64,000 nucleotides of DNA from UBA8190 sp003453695 (GTDB lineage Bacteria; Actinomycetota; Acidimicrobiia; Acidimicrobiales; UBA8190). Position 1 is the first letter of the stretch; the number at the start of each line of letters is the position of its first letter. The notes beneath the pieces were generated by a model. That model was not told the DNA's origin. It ran no database searches and saw nothing but the letters and a program-made list of their open reading frames with translations. Shown in pieces: positions 49,414 through 58,964 of the stretch. The position numbers were made by a program, and so were the translations under genes. Where the stretch lies: the NCBI GenBank assembly GCA_036796975.1, contig DAIRBY010000009.1:8939-72938 (forward strand). The letters are read 5' to 3'.

Positions 49414-52400
49414 TCAGTTCGCCTGCGCCGTCCAGGGATCGCCACCCAGCTCGGCGATCTCGGCCAAGTGGCGGGCCAGGCCGGGCGCCCCCATGGCCAG
49501 CGCCTCGCTCCGGCCCATCGACAGCTGCTCGCCGGCGCGTTCCCCGTCGACGGGGCCGCCTCGCTTGAGAAGGGCAACACCCAGGTACTGCCGGCACAGG
49601 GGCACGAGGCCGACGGCGCCGGACTCGACGGTGTCGGTGAGCGTCTGCTCGAGGGTCTCGACCGCATCGTCCACGTGGCCGAGGAGGAGCTCGGCCATGC
49701 CGAGGGGCACGCCGACCGGGAACATGACGTGCAGGTTGAAGTGTGCCCACAGCCGGGCATGGGGACGGAGCACGGAGATGGCCTCCTCGGCGCGTCGGCG
49801 GTCCCCGGTGTGATAGGCGAGATAGGCGACGCACGCCGGGCCGCACAGCTCGAAGGCGTCGTCGTGATAGCGCTCGGCGTCCATGCCGTAGCGGTCCATG
49901 GCGGCTCGGGCTTCGGCGATGCGGCCCTCGAGGACGAGGGCGATGGACGCACCGCAGCGCCACGTCGGGGCCTCGGGGAACTGGTCGCCGAAGACGATCA
50001 CACTCTCGAACAGCCCGGGCTGCGATTCTTCGCGCTGGACCAGGATGCCCACCTGGATCGCCGCGCTCCACACCAGGGCGTCGGGCTCTCCGAGCTCCTG
50101 GCCCCGGCGCAGCACCTCCTCGGTGGCCGCCATGGCTTCGTCCAGGCGGCCCCCCAGCGCCAGATGGCGGACGGTGTTGGCCTGGATCGACCACTGGACG
50201 CTCGGGGAGGCCTCGGTGGCGATGAGCGCCGCCTCATCGACGAGAGCCTCCATGTCGGCCAGCCGGCCGTAGTCGAGCAGTGACCATGCCCGCCAGAACC
50301 GTGCGAAGCACCGGAGGGCGGGGTCGCCCGTCTGGTCGGCGAGGCGCACGGCCTCCTCGGTGCGCGTCGCCGTGGCGGCGATGCGAGACAGGTGCATGTG
50401 GGCGAAGCCGGTGCGGGTGATCACCCACGCCAGCACGCCGGGGTCGCCCAGCGCCCTGGCCATGGCCTCGGCCTCGTCGGTGAGCGCCAGGCGCCGGGCG
50501 TGGTCGGACGAGAAGATGACCTCGCCGGCCAGGTAGGCGAGCAGCCGGGCCCGGTCCGCAGACGGCTCGGGGCCGATGGCCTCGAGGGCCCCCTCGGCCA
50601 CGGCGACCCGGTCCTCGTCCACGGCGCCCACCAGGCTGACGGCGGGCCGGCCGTTGGCGAGCACGGCCCGGACGTGCAGCGGCACCTCTCCGATGGCTTG
50701 GGCCATGCGGGCGGCGTGGAGCAGCGTCTCCCGGAAGGCCGGGTTGGCCTGGTCGCGCTGGCACTCGCCCAGCCCCACGAGCGCCGCCACCCGCTCGGGC
50801 TCCTCGGCGATCTCGGCTTCGTCGAGCACCTCGAGCACACCCAGGTAGCGCTGCTCGGCGTCGGCCAGGGCACGCGCCGCGAAGGACTGCTCGGCTGCCG
50901 ACAGTGAGTAGCGCACGGCGCGGGCCAAGAGCCCTCCCTCGGGGCCGGCCTCGACGTAGTGGCGGGCCAGGGCCACGACGTCGTCGGGCCTGATCTTCTC
51001 GATGGCCTCTGCCACCCTGCGGTGCAATCGCCGCCGGCGCGTCGCCGACAGCTCCTCGTACAAGGTGGTGCGCACGAGGGCGTGGGCGAATCGGTACTGA
51101 TCCGGCCCGGTCTCGTCGACGATGCGCGCCGACACGGCCTCGTCGAGCGCGTCGAGCAGCGACGACTCCGTCAGGTCCGAGAGCTCCATGAGGAGCTCCA
51201 CCTCGAAGTCCCGTCCCACCACCGACGCTGTGTGCAGCACCTCATTGGCGGCGTCGGACAATCTCGACAGCCTCCGGCCGATGACGTCACGCACGCCCTC
51301 GGGGACCGACAAGTTGCCGGGATCGGTCACCGACCAGCGCCCGTCCCGGCGCACCACCGCCCCCGTCTCGACCAGATGGCGGAGGACCTCGGCCACGAAG
51401 AACGGATTGCCCTCCGTCTCGGCGTGCAAGGTGCGCGCCAGCGCCTTGGTGCCGTCGTCGAGGTCGTGACCGGCGGCGGTGGCGACGAAGCGCTCGACCT
51501 CCTCGTAGCTGAGCCCGCTCACCGGCAGGCGCTCGACCGCGGGCAGCCGGCGCAGGTCGGCGAGCACCCCCGACAAGGGATGGGCCCGGTCGATGTCGGT
51601 GTCGCGGTAGGTGCCCACCACGAAGAGCCCGCAGGTGGCGCCCGCCGACGTGGCCGTGCGCAGCACGTGGAGCAGCAACAGCAGCGTGGGCTTGTCGGCC
51701 CAGTGGAGGTCGTCGAGGACCAGCACCACGGGTTTGGCGCGTGCCAGCTCCACCAGCCAGGAGGCGGTCGACTCGAAGAGCAGGTGTTCCTCCGACCGCG
51801 GGTCCGAGGTGACGGGCCGCCCGATGGACGGCATCCGCGTGGGGAGCTCGGGCAGGAGCCGGGCCAGTTCGGCAGGAAGCCGGCCCAGCACCGGATCTCC
51901 GGCATTGTCGGTGTAGAAGTCGAGCGCCTCCATGAAGGGCTGGTAGGGCGCCCCCAGGTCCTCGTCGCTGCGGCCGTACAGCACGACGGCGCCGCCGGCG
52001 TGCGCCCGATGAGCCACCTCGGCCGCCGTGCGCGTCTTCCCGATCCCGGGCTCGCCCGCCAGCAGCGTCATCCGGCAACCCGCTCCCGGCGCCGCCTCGA
52101 GCGCATCGGTGAGCCGGTCCAGCAGCCCGGCGCGCCCCACGTACGGAGCGCCGAAGACGAGCAGGGGCGGGAAGGGCAGCGCCACCTCGACGCCCGACTC
52201 CACGTCCTCCTCCGGCTCCCAGAACACGCGGCACGTGGGCAGCGGCTCGGCCAGCCCCTTGAGCTCGAGGTCGCCGTAGGAGGCGAACTGGAAGGCGCCT
52301 CGCCCGCGACACAGCGACCGCACCAGCTCGGCGACGAGGATCTCCCCTCCGTTGGCGGACGCGCACAGCCGAGACGCCTCCACCACGGGCACGCCGAAGA

Positions 52401-52737
52401 CGTCGCCCTTCTCCAAGGCGACGTCGCCCGCCGACAGGCCGACCCGGACCTCGTAGACCTCGTCGGGACGACGGCGCCCGTGTTTCTCGGCCGCCTGCTC
52501 GATGGCCACGGCCGCCGCCACGGCGTCGGCGGCCGACACGAAGGTGGCCATGATCCCGTCGCCCAGGCCTTTCACCACGACACCGCCGTGCGACGTGACG
52601 ACGTCGCCGAGCAACCGGTCGTGGTCCCGGCGCAGGGTGTTGGCCCGCTCCTCGCCCAGGCGGACCCGAAGCTCGGTGGAGCCCACCAGGTCGGTGAAGA
52701 GCACCGACCGCATCTCGGTCTGGGAATGCTCGCTCAA
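49414..52737 (-). CDS. Adenylate/guanylate-cyclase-domain AAA-type ATPase with TPR-like C-terminus
   Basis: 1107 residues. The class III cyclase domain (about 8-165) has VLFTDLVGSTEL and KGLGDGIMATF with both metal Asp residues. In GVPVVEASRLC the transition-state Arg is present but the usual Asn is Val, so cyclase activity is doubtful. A large ATPase of the MalT/STAND kind follows: Walker A LLAGEPGIGKTRTAAEV, Walker B PVVLVLDDLHWADK, and GTYRDTDIDRAHPL. The last 500 residues are helical repeats (TPR-like). No DNA-binding helix is apparent. Similar giant proteins are common in actinobacteria, with unknown input. The start appears to be TTG at 52737; ATG at 52713 is the alternative. Confidence 0.87.
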   Translation of the reverse strand: MSEHSQTEMRSVLFTDLVGSTELRVRLGEERANTLRRDHDRLLGDVVTSHGGVVVKGLGDGIMATFVSAADAVAAAVAIEQAAEKHGRRRPDEVYEVRVGLSAGDVALEKGDVFGVPVVEASRLCASANGGEILVAELVRSLCRGRGAFQFASYGDLELKGLAEPLPTCRVFWEPEEDVESGVEVALPFPPLLVFGAPYVGRAGLLDRLTDALEAAPGAGCRMTLLAGEPGIGKTRTAAEVAHRAHAGGAVVLYGRSDEDLGAPYQPFMEALDFYTDNAGDPVLGRLPAELARLLPELPTRMPSIGRPVTSDPRSEEHLLFESTASWLVELARAKPVVLVLDDLHWADKPTLLLLLHVLRTATSAGATCGLFVVGTYRDTDIDRAHPLSGVLADLRRLPAVERLPVSGLSYEEVERFVATAAGHDLDDGTKALARTLHAETEGNPFFVAEVLRHLVETGAVVRRDGRWSVTDPGNLSVPEGVRDVIGRRLSRLSDAANEVLHTASVVGRDFEVELLMELSDLTESSLLDALDEAVSARIVDETGPDQYRFAHALVRTTLYEELSATRRRRLHRRVAEAIEKIRPDDVVALARHYVEAGPEGGLLARAVRYSLSAAEQSFAARALADAEQRYLGVLEVLDEAEIAEEPERVAALVGLGECQRDQANPAFRETLLHAARMAQAIGEVPLHVRAVLANGRPAVSLVGAVDEDRVAVAEGALEAIGPEPSADRARLLAYLAGEVIFSSDHARRLALTDEAEAMARALGDPGVLAWVITRTGFAHMHLSRIAATATRTEEAVRLADQTGDPALRCFARFWRAWSLLDYGRLADMEALVDEAALIATEASPSVQWSIQANTVRHLALGGRLDEAMAATEEVLRRGQELGEPDALVWSAAIQVGILVQREESQPGLFESVIVFGDQFPEAPTWRCGASIALVLEGRIAEARAAMDRYGMDAERYHDDAFELCGPACVAYLAYHTGDRRRAEEAISVLRPHARLWAHFNLHVMFPVGVPLGMAELLLGHVDDAVETLEQTLTDTVESGAVGLVPLCRQYLGVALLKRGGPVDGERAGEQLSMGRSEALAMGAPGLARHLAEIAELGGDPWTAQAN

Positions 52738-52866
52738 CTGCTCGGCCGCCTATCCGGTCGGGCCCCCGGGGAGATGATAGGTGGGCGCGTCCTCGCCGAA
52801 CCCTGTTTGTTGTGATTGGCGCGCCGCGCCGACGCCCGTTCCCGGTGCGCCCGCAGTTGCGGCCGT

Positions 52867-53658
52867 TCAGAAGGGCTGGGATCGGCGGAAGCTCCAACGC
52901 ATCCCGACCGGGGTGAATCCGACCCGGGCGTAGAGGTGCTTGGGCCAGTCGTCGTCATCGGCGAGAAGGAACGTGAACTCGGGTCGCTCGGAGCGGGCCA
53001 GCCCGGCCACGAAGGTGACCACCGCCCGCGCCAGGCCGCGACGGCGCTCCTCGGGGCGGGTGTAGACGTCCTCGAGCCAGGCCACCGCGCCGTCGGAACG
53101 GAGCTTGACCATGGTGGCCGGTGTCCCGTCGTCGCCGAGACAACCGAAGCACCGCTCGTTCCAGAGGCGTCCCTCACGGCGGTGGTACTCGAGCACCTCC
53201 TCGAGCTCGGTGGAGGCGATGCCGGCCTGCGCCTCGAGGACCCACCGTCGCATGAGCACCGTCGCCTGTTGTTCGTCGAGGACGACGATGCCCCGCTCGA
53301 CCCCCGACGGCTGGCCGGCGTCGGGCGGACGCCCGTCCGTCGGCAGCACCATCAGCACCAACCGGTCCGCCCTCCAGGCGTCTGCGCCCAGCTCCTCGGC
53401 GAGTCGCCGCCCGCTGGGCTCGTCGTCGACCACGACGTACCGGTAGGGGAGGTCCTTCTGGTGCTCCTCGGTCAGCGCCGCGGCGGCGGCCGGCGTGGTT
53501 GGTGCCTCCAGGTGCACCTGGTTGAGGGTCCACACGGCGGGAAGGTCCCACGTGCGCACCGCCCAGCCCCCCGGGACCGTGCGGACCTCGTCGGCGAGGG
53601 CGCGCACGCTCGTTTCGACCAGGGCGCTGATGCGCGCCCGCACGCTCTCGCCGGGCAC
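52867..53658 (-). CDS. GNAT-family N-acetyltransferase
   Basis: 263 residues with two GNAT-like halves. The N-terminal half (VRTWDLPAVWTLNQVHLEAP, LPYRYVVVDDEPSG) is degenerate. The C-terminal half has the acetyl-CoA loop TRPEERRRGLARAVVTFVA (about 205-223), VAWLEDVYTR before it, and LYARVGFTPVGMRWSF at the end. Its acceptor is unknown. GTG at 53658 comes eight bases after the stop of the methyltransferase gene, so it is probably the second gene of a two-gene transcript. There are 129 bases between its stop and the cyclase start, without a clear terminator. Confidence 0.82.
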   Translation of the reverse strand: MPGESVRARISALVETSVRALADEVRTVPGGWAVRTWDLPAVWTLNQVHLEAPTTPAAAAALTEEHQKDLPYRYVVVDDEPSGRRLAEELGADAWRADRLVLMVLPTDGRPPDAGQPSGVERGIVVLDEQQATVLMRRWVLEAQAGIASTELEEVLEYHRREGRLWNERCFGCLGDDGTPATMVKLRSDGAVAWLEDVYTRPEERRRGLARAVVTFVAGLARSERPEFTFLLADDDDWPKHLYARVGFTPVGMRWSFRRSQPF

Positions 53659-53666
53659 CGCCCGGG

Positions 53667-54500
53667 CTACGGCTTTCGGGCCGTCACCAACCAGTAGGCG
53701 CCCCCGAGCACCACACCCTCGGGGGTGGCGAAGGGTTCCAGCGCCTCGAGGGCGGCGTCGGTGGCGGCTTTCACCAACTCGGGGGACTTCCCCTCGAACA
53801 GCCGGCGTCCCATCTCGTCGGACGACATGAAGGAGACGACGTCCTCGGGGTCCCGGCCCATGGTGAGGCCGTCGCTCTGCTCGGCGATGGAGATCTCGGT
53901 CAGTCCGGCCGACTCGAGCAGTCCCCGCACCCGGCCGGTGTCGGCCAGGGCGAAGGGGCCCGGGGCACCGGGCGGGGGCAGCTCGGGGATCCCGACGTGC
54001 GCCACCGCCGCCATGGCCGGCACGGCGATCCACTCGTTCGAGAACATCTCCTGCCAGCACACGAAGCACAGGCGCCCGCCCGGCGTGAGCGCCTCGGCCA
54101 GGTTGGCGAACGCCGCCTCGGGCTTCTCGAAGAACATCACGCCGAAGCGGCTGACGACGGCGTCCACCTGGTCGTCCCACGAGGCGGTCCCGGCGTCGCC
54201 TTGGACGAATGCGATGTCCAGCCCTTGCTCGGCGGCACGACGGCCGGCCAGGCCGAGCATGGGACCGGACAGGTCGAGGCCGGTGACCTCGCCCCCGGGC
54301 CCGACCAGGCGGGCCGCCTCCAACGTGACGGCGCCGTTGCCGCAGCCGACGTCGAGCACCCGCTCCCCGGGCCGGAGCGCAGCGGCATCCAGGAGCCGGC
54401 GGCCGCAGGGCTCCAGCATGGTGTCGTAGCGCTCGGCCTCCCGCACCCACAGCTCTCCGCCCCGTTCGCGCCAGAACTCGGCCATGTCGAAGTTCGTCAT
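53667..54500 (-). CDS. Class I SAM-dependent methyltransferase (UbiE-like)
   Basis: 277 residues. Motif I is VLDVGCGNGAVTLEAARLVG (about residues 48-67), followed by VTGLDLSGPMLGLAGRRA, FVQGDAGTASW, and ALTPGGRLCFVCWQ. The C-terminal section with VVSFMSSDEMGRRLFEGKSPELVKAATDAALEALEPFATPEG resembles arsenite- or small-molecule methyltransferase relatives only weakly. The substrate is unknown. ATG at 54500 opens MTNFDMAEFWRERGGELW, which is well conserved in this group. It is followed by the GNAT gene after eight bases. Confidence 0.87.
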   Translation of the reverse strand: MTNFDMAEFWRERGGELWVREAERYDTMLEPCGRRLLDAAALRPGERVLDVGCGNGAVTLEAARLVGPGGEVTGLDLSGPMLGLAGRRAAEQGLDIAFVQGDAGTASWDDQVDAVVSRFGVMFFEKPEAAFANLAEALTPGGRLCFVCWQEMFSNEWIAVPAMAAVAHVGIPELPPPGAPGPFALADTGRVRGLLESAGLTEISIAEQSDGLTMGRDPEDVVSFMSSDEMGRRLFEGKSPELVKAATDAALEALEPFATPEGVVLGGAYWLVTARKP

Positions 54501-54556
54501 GGGCGACTGTCTAGTGCGCGGCGTCCCCGGGCGCTCGGGTTCTTGAGCGCCCGGCG

Positions 54557-55576
54557 TCACGGCCCGAGGCCCAACGCTTCGAGGCGGGCCGACCGGACGG
54601 CCGCCAGCACCTCGGCGCCGGGCCCGTCCGACGTCGACGGCTCGGGCCGGTACGAGACGCCCAGAAGTGCCGCCGCCGTCGCTCCGGCCGAGAGCCGCAC
54701 GGCATCGAGGTCGTAGCCCCCTTCGAGCACCGCCACCACGCGCCCGGGCCCCGGGACGAAGCCGCGCACCCGGCGCGACAGGGCGCCGAAGTCCGACGCG
54801 CTCAGGGCCAGCCCGGCGAGGGGGTCGGCGCGATGGGCGTCGAACCCCGCCGACACCAGCACCCAGGTGGGGACGAAGGCCTCCATCGCCTCCGCCACCA
54901 GGCCGTCGAAGGCCTCCAGCATCACGTCGCCCGTCGCCCCGGCGGGGAGCGGGACGTTGATCGTGGTGCCCGGCGATCGCCTGCCTCCCGTCTCGTGCAG
55001 CGCGCCGGTCCCCGGGTACAGCGGCCACTGGTGGGTGGACACGTAGAGCACCCGGGGGTCGTCCCAGAAGACGGCCTGGGTGCCGTTGCCGTGGTGCACG
55101 TCCCAGTCGACGACGGCGACGCGCTCTCCCCGCTCCGCCAGCACCGCCGCCGCCACCGCCACGTTGTTGAAGAGACAGAAGCCCATGGCCCGATCAGGTA
55201 GGGCGTGGTGGCCGGGAGGGCGGGCCGCCACGAAGGCGGCGTCACCGGCTCCGGCATCGAGGCCGTCCACGGCGGCGAGCACGGCGCCGGCGGCGAGCAG
55301 GGCGGTGTCCCACGAGCCCGGACCGGCCTCCGTGTCGGGGTCGAGGGCCCCGCCACCCGCTTCGCAGAAGGCGCGCAGGGCTTCGAGGTAGGCGACCGGA
55401 TGGACCCGGCTCAGCTCCTCGAAGGTCGCCCGCCTGGGCTCGAGGTGGACCACGGCGTCCTGCAAGCCGGCGTCGGACAGCCCGGCCAGCGCGGCGCGGA
55501 CCCGCTCCACGCGCTCTGGATGTCCTCGGCCGGTGTCGTGACGGTCGAGCTCCGGAGCGCCGGCGACGAGGAGCAC
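54557..55576 (-). CDS. Histone-deacetylase-like (class II HDAC / acetylpolyamine amidohydrolase family) protein
   Basis: About 339 residues. Substrate and zinc-site motifs are intact: HPERVERVRAAL, AARPPGHHALPDRAMGFCLFNN split around the His pair, VVDWDVHHGNGTQ with Asp and His ligands, VSAGFDAHRADPL with the second Asp, and VLEGGYDL. The C-terminal Tyr region is typical too. Bacterial members deacetylate acetylpolyamines, acetoin-related proteins or acyl-lysine; the target here is unknown. TAGCAT ends six bases before the GTG at 55576 (three before the preceding GTG at 55579), suggesting a leaderless mRNA starting at 55576. It is divergent from argS. Confidence 0.9.
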   Translation of the reverse strand: MLLVAGAPELDRHDTGRGHPERVERVRAALAGLSDAGLQDAVVHLEPRRATFEELSRVHPVAYLEALRAFCEAGGGALDPDTEAGPGSWDTALLAAGAVLAAVDGLDAGAGDAAFVAARPPGHHALPDRAMGFCLFNNVAVAAAVLAERGERVAVVDWDVHHGNGTQAVFWDDPRVLYVSTHQWPLYPGTGALHETGGRRSPGTTINVPLPAGATGDVMLEAFDGLVAEAMEAFVPTWVLVSAGFDAHRADPLAGLALSASDFGALSRRVRGFVPGPGRVVAVLEGGYDLDAVRLSAGATAAALLGVSYRPEPSTSDGPGAEVLAAVRSARLEALGLGP

Positions 55577-55582
55577 CACCTC

Positions 55583-55588
55583 ATGCTA
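55583..55588 (-). promoter_or_regulatory. -10 box of a probable leaderless promoter
   Basis: TAGCAT on the minus strand. Counting twelve bases from its first T puts the transcription start on the first base of the GTG at 55576. The same hexamer stands before the LmbE-like and O-methyltransferase genes. Confidence 0.45.
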
Positions 55589-55628
55589 CGGCCGGCGGGC
55601 GTCGCGCCGGCAGGTGCGAAGATGAGCC

Positions 55629-57353
55629 ATGCCCCTCATGCGCGGCCTCCTCGAGGCACGCCTGCAGGCCGCCTTCGACCGCGTCGAGCCCGGCGCCGAC
55701 CCCCAGGTTCGTCCGTCCGAGCGCGCCGACTTCCAGGCCAACGGCGCGCTGTCGCTGGCCCGCCGGGTGGGCCGCGACCCGCGTCAGCTGGCGGCGGAGA
55801 TCGCCGCCGACGCCTCGCTCGAGGACATCTGCAGTGCCGTCGAGGTGAGCGGGCCCGGTTTCATCAACCTCACCCTGGCGGAATCGTTCGTCGTCGGCGA
55901 GCTGGCCGCACTGGCGGACGACGCCCGGCTCGGGGTCGAGCCCAGCGCCGACCCGTGCACCGTCGTCGTCGACTACTCCGGGCCCAACGTGGCCAAGGAG
56001 ATGCACGTCGGGCACCTGCGCTCCACCATCATCGGCGACTCGTTGTGCCGGGTCCTCGACTTCCTGGGGTACGACGTGGTGCGCGAGAACCACATCGGTG
56101 ACTGGGGGACCCCGTTCGGCATGCTCATCGAGCACCTCGTCGACGTGGGCGAGAAGGAAGCCGTCCACGAGCTCTCCGTCGGCGACCTCGACATGTTCTA
56201 CCGCCAGGCCCGGTCCTCGTTCGACGGTGACGCGGCCTTTCGGGAGCGGGCCCGCCGGCGGGTGGTGCTGCTCCAGTCGGGCGACGAGGACACGCTTCGG
56301 TTGTGGCGCCTGCTCGTGGCCCAGAGCGTGGGCTACTTCGACGAGGTGTACGGCAAGCTCGGCGTCCTGCTCACCGACGACGACATCGTGGGCGAGAGCT
56401 TCTACAACCCCCTGCTCCCTGCCGTGGTGACCGACCTCGCCGCCGAGGGGCTGTTGGTCGAGAGCGAGGGCGCCCTGTGCGTGTTTCCCGAGGGCTTCAC
56501 GAACCGCCACGGTCAGCCGCTGCCGCTCATCGTGCAGAAGTCCGATGAGGGGTTCGGCTACGCCGCCACCGACCTGGCTGCCATCCGGGACCGGGTCGGC
56601 CGCATCGGCGCCCGCCTCATCCTCTACGTGGTCGGCGCCCCGCAGGCGCAGCATCTCGAGATGTGCTTCGCCGCGGCCCGCGTGGCGGGATGGATGGCAC
56701 CCGATGCCCGCGCCGTGCACGTGTCCTTCGGCAGCGTGCTCGGCACCGACCGCAAGATGTTCCGCAGCCGGACGGGGGAGACCGTCAAGCTGGCCGACCT
56801 CCTCGACGAGGCCGTCCAGCGCGCCGACGCCGCCTTGGCCGGACGCGATCCAGGCTCGGACGCGGCCGGGCGCGCCGAAGTGGCCCACGCCGTGGGGGTC
56901 GGCGCCGTCAAGTACGCCGATCTCTCCACCGACCGAGGGCGCGACTACGTCTTCGACTGGGACCGCATGCTCGCCTTCGAGGGGGACACCGGCCCGTACC
57001 TGCAGTACGCACACGCCCGCATCCATTCCATCTTCCGCCGCGCCGGCGAAGGACTCGAAGAGGTGCGCGGCCGGCCGGTCGTGGGCGACAAGGCGGAGCG
57101 GGCCCTGGCCCTGGCACTGCTCGGCTACGCCGAAGCCGTCGACGACACCGTGCACACCTGGAGCCCGAGCCGGCTGTGCGGCTATCTCTTCGCTCTGGCC
57201 ACCGCCTTCACGACCTTCTACGAGACGTGTCCCGTGCTCCAGGCGGCAGACCCCGACACCCGCCGGAGCCGGATGCTTCTGTGCGCGCTCACCGCCCGTG
57301 TGCTCGAGCACGGGCTCGGACTGCTCGGGATCACCGCACCCGAACAGATGTGA
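55629..57353 (+). CDS. argS: Arginyl-tRNA synthetase
   Basis: 574 residues, class I synthetase charging tRNA-Arg. The HIGH motif is NVAKEMHVGHLRSTIIGDSL (about residues 119-138). The KMSKS position is GTDRKMFRSRTGETVKLADLL. An N-terminal additional domain with FQANGALSLAR and the anticodon-binding helical C-terminus (YLFALATAFTTFYETCPVL, ending GLGLLGITAPEQM) are complete. The N-terminal domain is short at around 110 residues. ATG at 55629 is chosen because the domain begins there; a clear ribosome binding site is missing. The gene is essential in most bacteria and here is single. Confidence 0.96.
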   Translation: MPLMRGLLEARLQAAFDRVEPGADPQVRPSERADFQANGALSLARRVGRDPRQLAAEIAADASLEDICSAVEVSGPGFINLTLAESFVVGELAALADDARLGVEPSADPCTVVVDYSGPNVAKEMHVGHLRSTIIGDSLCRVLDFLGYDVVRENHIGDWGTPFGMLIEHLVDVGEKEAVHELSVGDLDMFYRQARSSFDGDAAFRERARRRVVLLQSGDEDTLRLWRLLVAQSVGYFDEVYGKLGVLLTDDDIVGESFYNPLLPAVVTDLAAEGLLVESEGALCVFPEGFTNRHGQPLPLIVQKSDEGFGYAATDLAAIRDRVGRIGARLILYVVGAPQAQHLEMCFAAARVAGWMAPDARAVHVSFGSVLGTDRKMFRSRTGETVKLADLLDEAVQRADAALAGRDPGSDAAGRAEVAHAVGVGAVKYADLSTDRGRDYVFDWDRMLAFEGDTGPYLQYAHARIHSIFRRAGEGLEEVRGRPVVGDKAERALALALLGYAEAVDDTVHTWSPSRLCGYLFALATAFTTFYETCPVLQAADPDTRRSRMLLCALTARVLEHGLGLLGITAPEQM

Positions 57354-57450
57354 GCGCGCCGCGGCGACACGCCGGCGCACCCGCCTCCCCCGGCGGCCTC
57401 GGCCCGGGCGGCGGTACCATCGCCAGGTCCACGAGCGGCGAGGGGGACCC

Positions 57451-58518
57451 GTGAGCGAGGCACTGCCCGACCGCATGCACGTCGCCGTCTACCGCCGCCC
57501 CGGTGAGGTCGTGGTGGAGGAGCGGCCGGTGCCCCGTCCCGGTCCCGGCCAGGTGCTCGTGGAGGTGGACCACTGCGGGGTGTGCGGCTCTGACATCCAC
57601 ATGCTCGTCGACGGATGGGGAACCCCGGGGATGGTGGCCGGCCACGAATTCGCCGGCACGGTCCGGGCCCTGGGACCAGATGTCGCCGGCTGGTCGGCCG
57701 ATGACGTCGTCGTGGGCGGGCCCTCGCCGCGCTGCGGGCACTGTCGCCGCTGTCTCGAGGGCAAGCCGTCGCAATGTGAACGACGGGGGACGATCGTCGA
57801 CGGGCACGTGGACGGCGCCTTTGCCCGCTTCGTGCTCTCCGATGCCCGGGCCCTGCGCCGGGTCCCCACCGGGCTCGCCCCGCGGGCGGCCGCACTGGCC
57901 GAGCCGCTGGCCGTGGCGCTGCATGGCATCACCCGCGCCGGGCTGGGCGGCGGGGAGACCGTGATGATCTTCGGCGCCGGGCCCATCGGCGCCCTGGCCC
58001 TGGCTGCCCTCGTCGCCGAGGGCCGCACCGCCACGGTGGTCGAGCCCAGCGAGGCGCGTCGGGAGCTGGCCGTGCGACTCGGCGCCCGGGCCGCGCTCCA
58101 ACCGGGCGACCTGCAACGCTTCGAGCGGCACCAGCCCGAGCGGCTCGCCGAGCCAGCGGTGGACGTGGTGCTCGAGTGCTCGGGGAAGAAGGCGGCGATG
58201 GAGCTCGGGCTCCACCAGCTGGCTCGAGGGGGACGGCTGGTGCTCGTGGGCGCCGGCATGGACGAGCCCGCTTTCGACCCCAACCGCGTGCTCCTCAACG
58301 AGCTCGAGATCCGAGGCTCGTTCGTCTACGACGCCGACGGCTTCGAGCGTGCCCTCGACCTGCTCGCCTCGGGGGCGGTCCCCGTGGACGTGCTCGTGGA
58401 GCAGGCCGACGTCACCCTGGACGGGATCCCGGCGGCGCTCGATGGGCTGGCGTCGGCGCGGATCGCCGGCAAGGTCATGGTGGTCCCGCGCCTGAGGGGG
58501 GAGGCGGTGACGATCTGA
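57451..58518 (+). CDS. Zinc-binding alcohol dehydrogenase (MDR superfamily)
   Basis: 355 residues. Catalytic-zinc ligands: Cys in DHCGVCGSDIH and GHEFAGTV (His-Glu). The structural-zinc loop CGHCRRCLEGKPSQC has four Cys. The nucleotide site is VMIFGAGPIGALALAALVAEG, with Glu in VVEPSEARR pointing to NAD(H). Family relatives include threonine and sorbitol dehydrogenases; the alcohol here is unknown. A TACCAT -10 box at 57415-57420 and GAGGGGG ahead of the GTG at 57451 define a 24-base leader. It begins a tightly coupled operon with VOC and SDR genes (TGATG and TTGA overlaps). Confidence 0.9.
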   Translation: MSEALPDRMHVAVYRRPGEVVVEERPVPRPGPGQVLVEVDHCGVCGSDIHMLVDGWGTPGMVAGHEFAGTVRALGPDVAGWSADDVVVGGPSPRCGHCRRCLEGKPSQCERRGTIVDGHVDGAFARFVLSDARALRRVPTGLAPRAAALAEPLAVALHGITRAGLGGGETVMIFGAGPIGALALAALVAEGRTATVVEPSEARRELAVRLGARAALQPGDLQRFERHQPERLAEPAVDVVLECSGKKAAMELGLHQLARGGRLVLVGAGMDEPAFDPNRVLLNELEIRGSFVYDADGFERALDLLASGAVPVDVLVEQADVTLDGIPAALDGLASARIAGKVMVVPRLRGEAVTI

Positions 58519-58964
58519 TGGCCCATCCCTTCTATCCGTCGGGTGTGCCCCGCATGAACCACGTGGCCATGACCGTGCCGGCCGAGCTGCTCGCCGGTGA
58601 GGGCCGGGCCGATCTGTGCCGCTACTTCTCCGAGGTGCTCGGGTTCGACGAGCTCCCCACCATGACGGAAGACCGAAAGCGCCTGGTGCTCAGCTGCGTG
58701 CACTGGGACCAGTTCATCTTCCTCATGGCCGGGGACCCCACCATGTCGTGCCCAGCCGGTGACCACTACGGCTTCGGCGTCGGCTCGCTCCAGGAGCTGG
58801 TGGCGGCGCGGGACCGGGCGCGCGCCTTCGCGGCGAGTGACGAACGCATGGTGCTCGACGACCTGCGCGCCGACGACCAGGGCCCGGTGGTCATCCACTC
58901 GATCTACCTCACGTACCTGCTCCCCATGCGCTGCGAGCTGCAGTGGTGGGAGTTCGTGCCTTGA
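58518..58964 (+). CDS. VOC (glyoxalase/dioxygenase fold) family protein
   Basis: 148 residues. It opens GVPRMNHVAMTVPAELL with the first His of the vicinal-oxygen-chelate fold; RYFSEVLGFDELP, HWDQFIFLMAG and HYGFGVGSLQELVAARDRA follow, with ELQWWEFVP at the end holding the typical Glu. Half-sites point to one metal site per dimer, but a binding-only role is possible. It starts inside the stop codon of the dehydrogenase gene (TGATG), and its own stop overlaps the TTG start of the SDR gene. The substrate is probably shared with these enzymes. Confidence 0.82.
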   Translation: MAHPFYPSGVPRMNHVAMTVPAELLAGEGRADLCRYFSEVLGFDELPTMTEDRKRLVLSCVHWDQFIFLMAGDPTMSCPAGDHYGFGVGSLQELVAARDRARAFAASDERMVLDDLRADDQGPVVIHSIYLTYLLPMRCELQWWEFVP

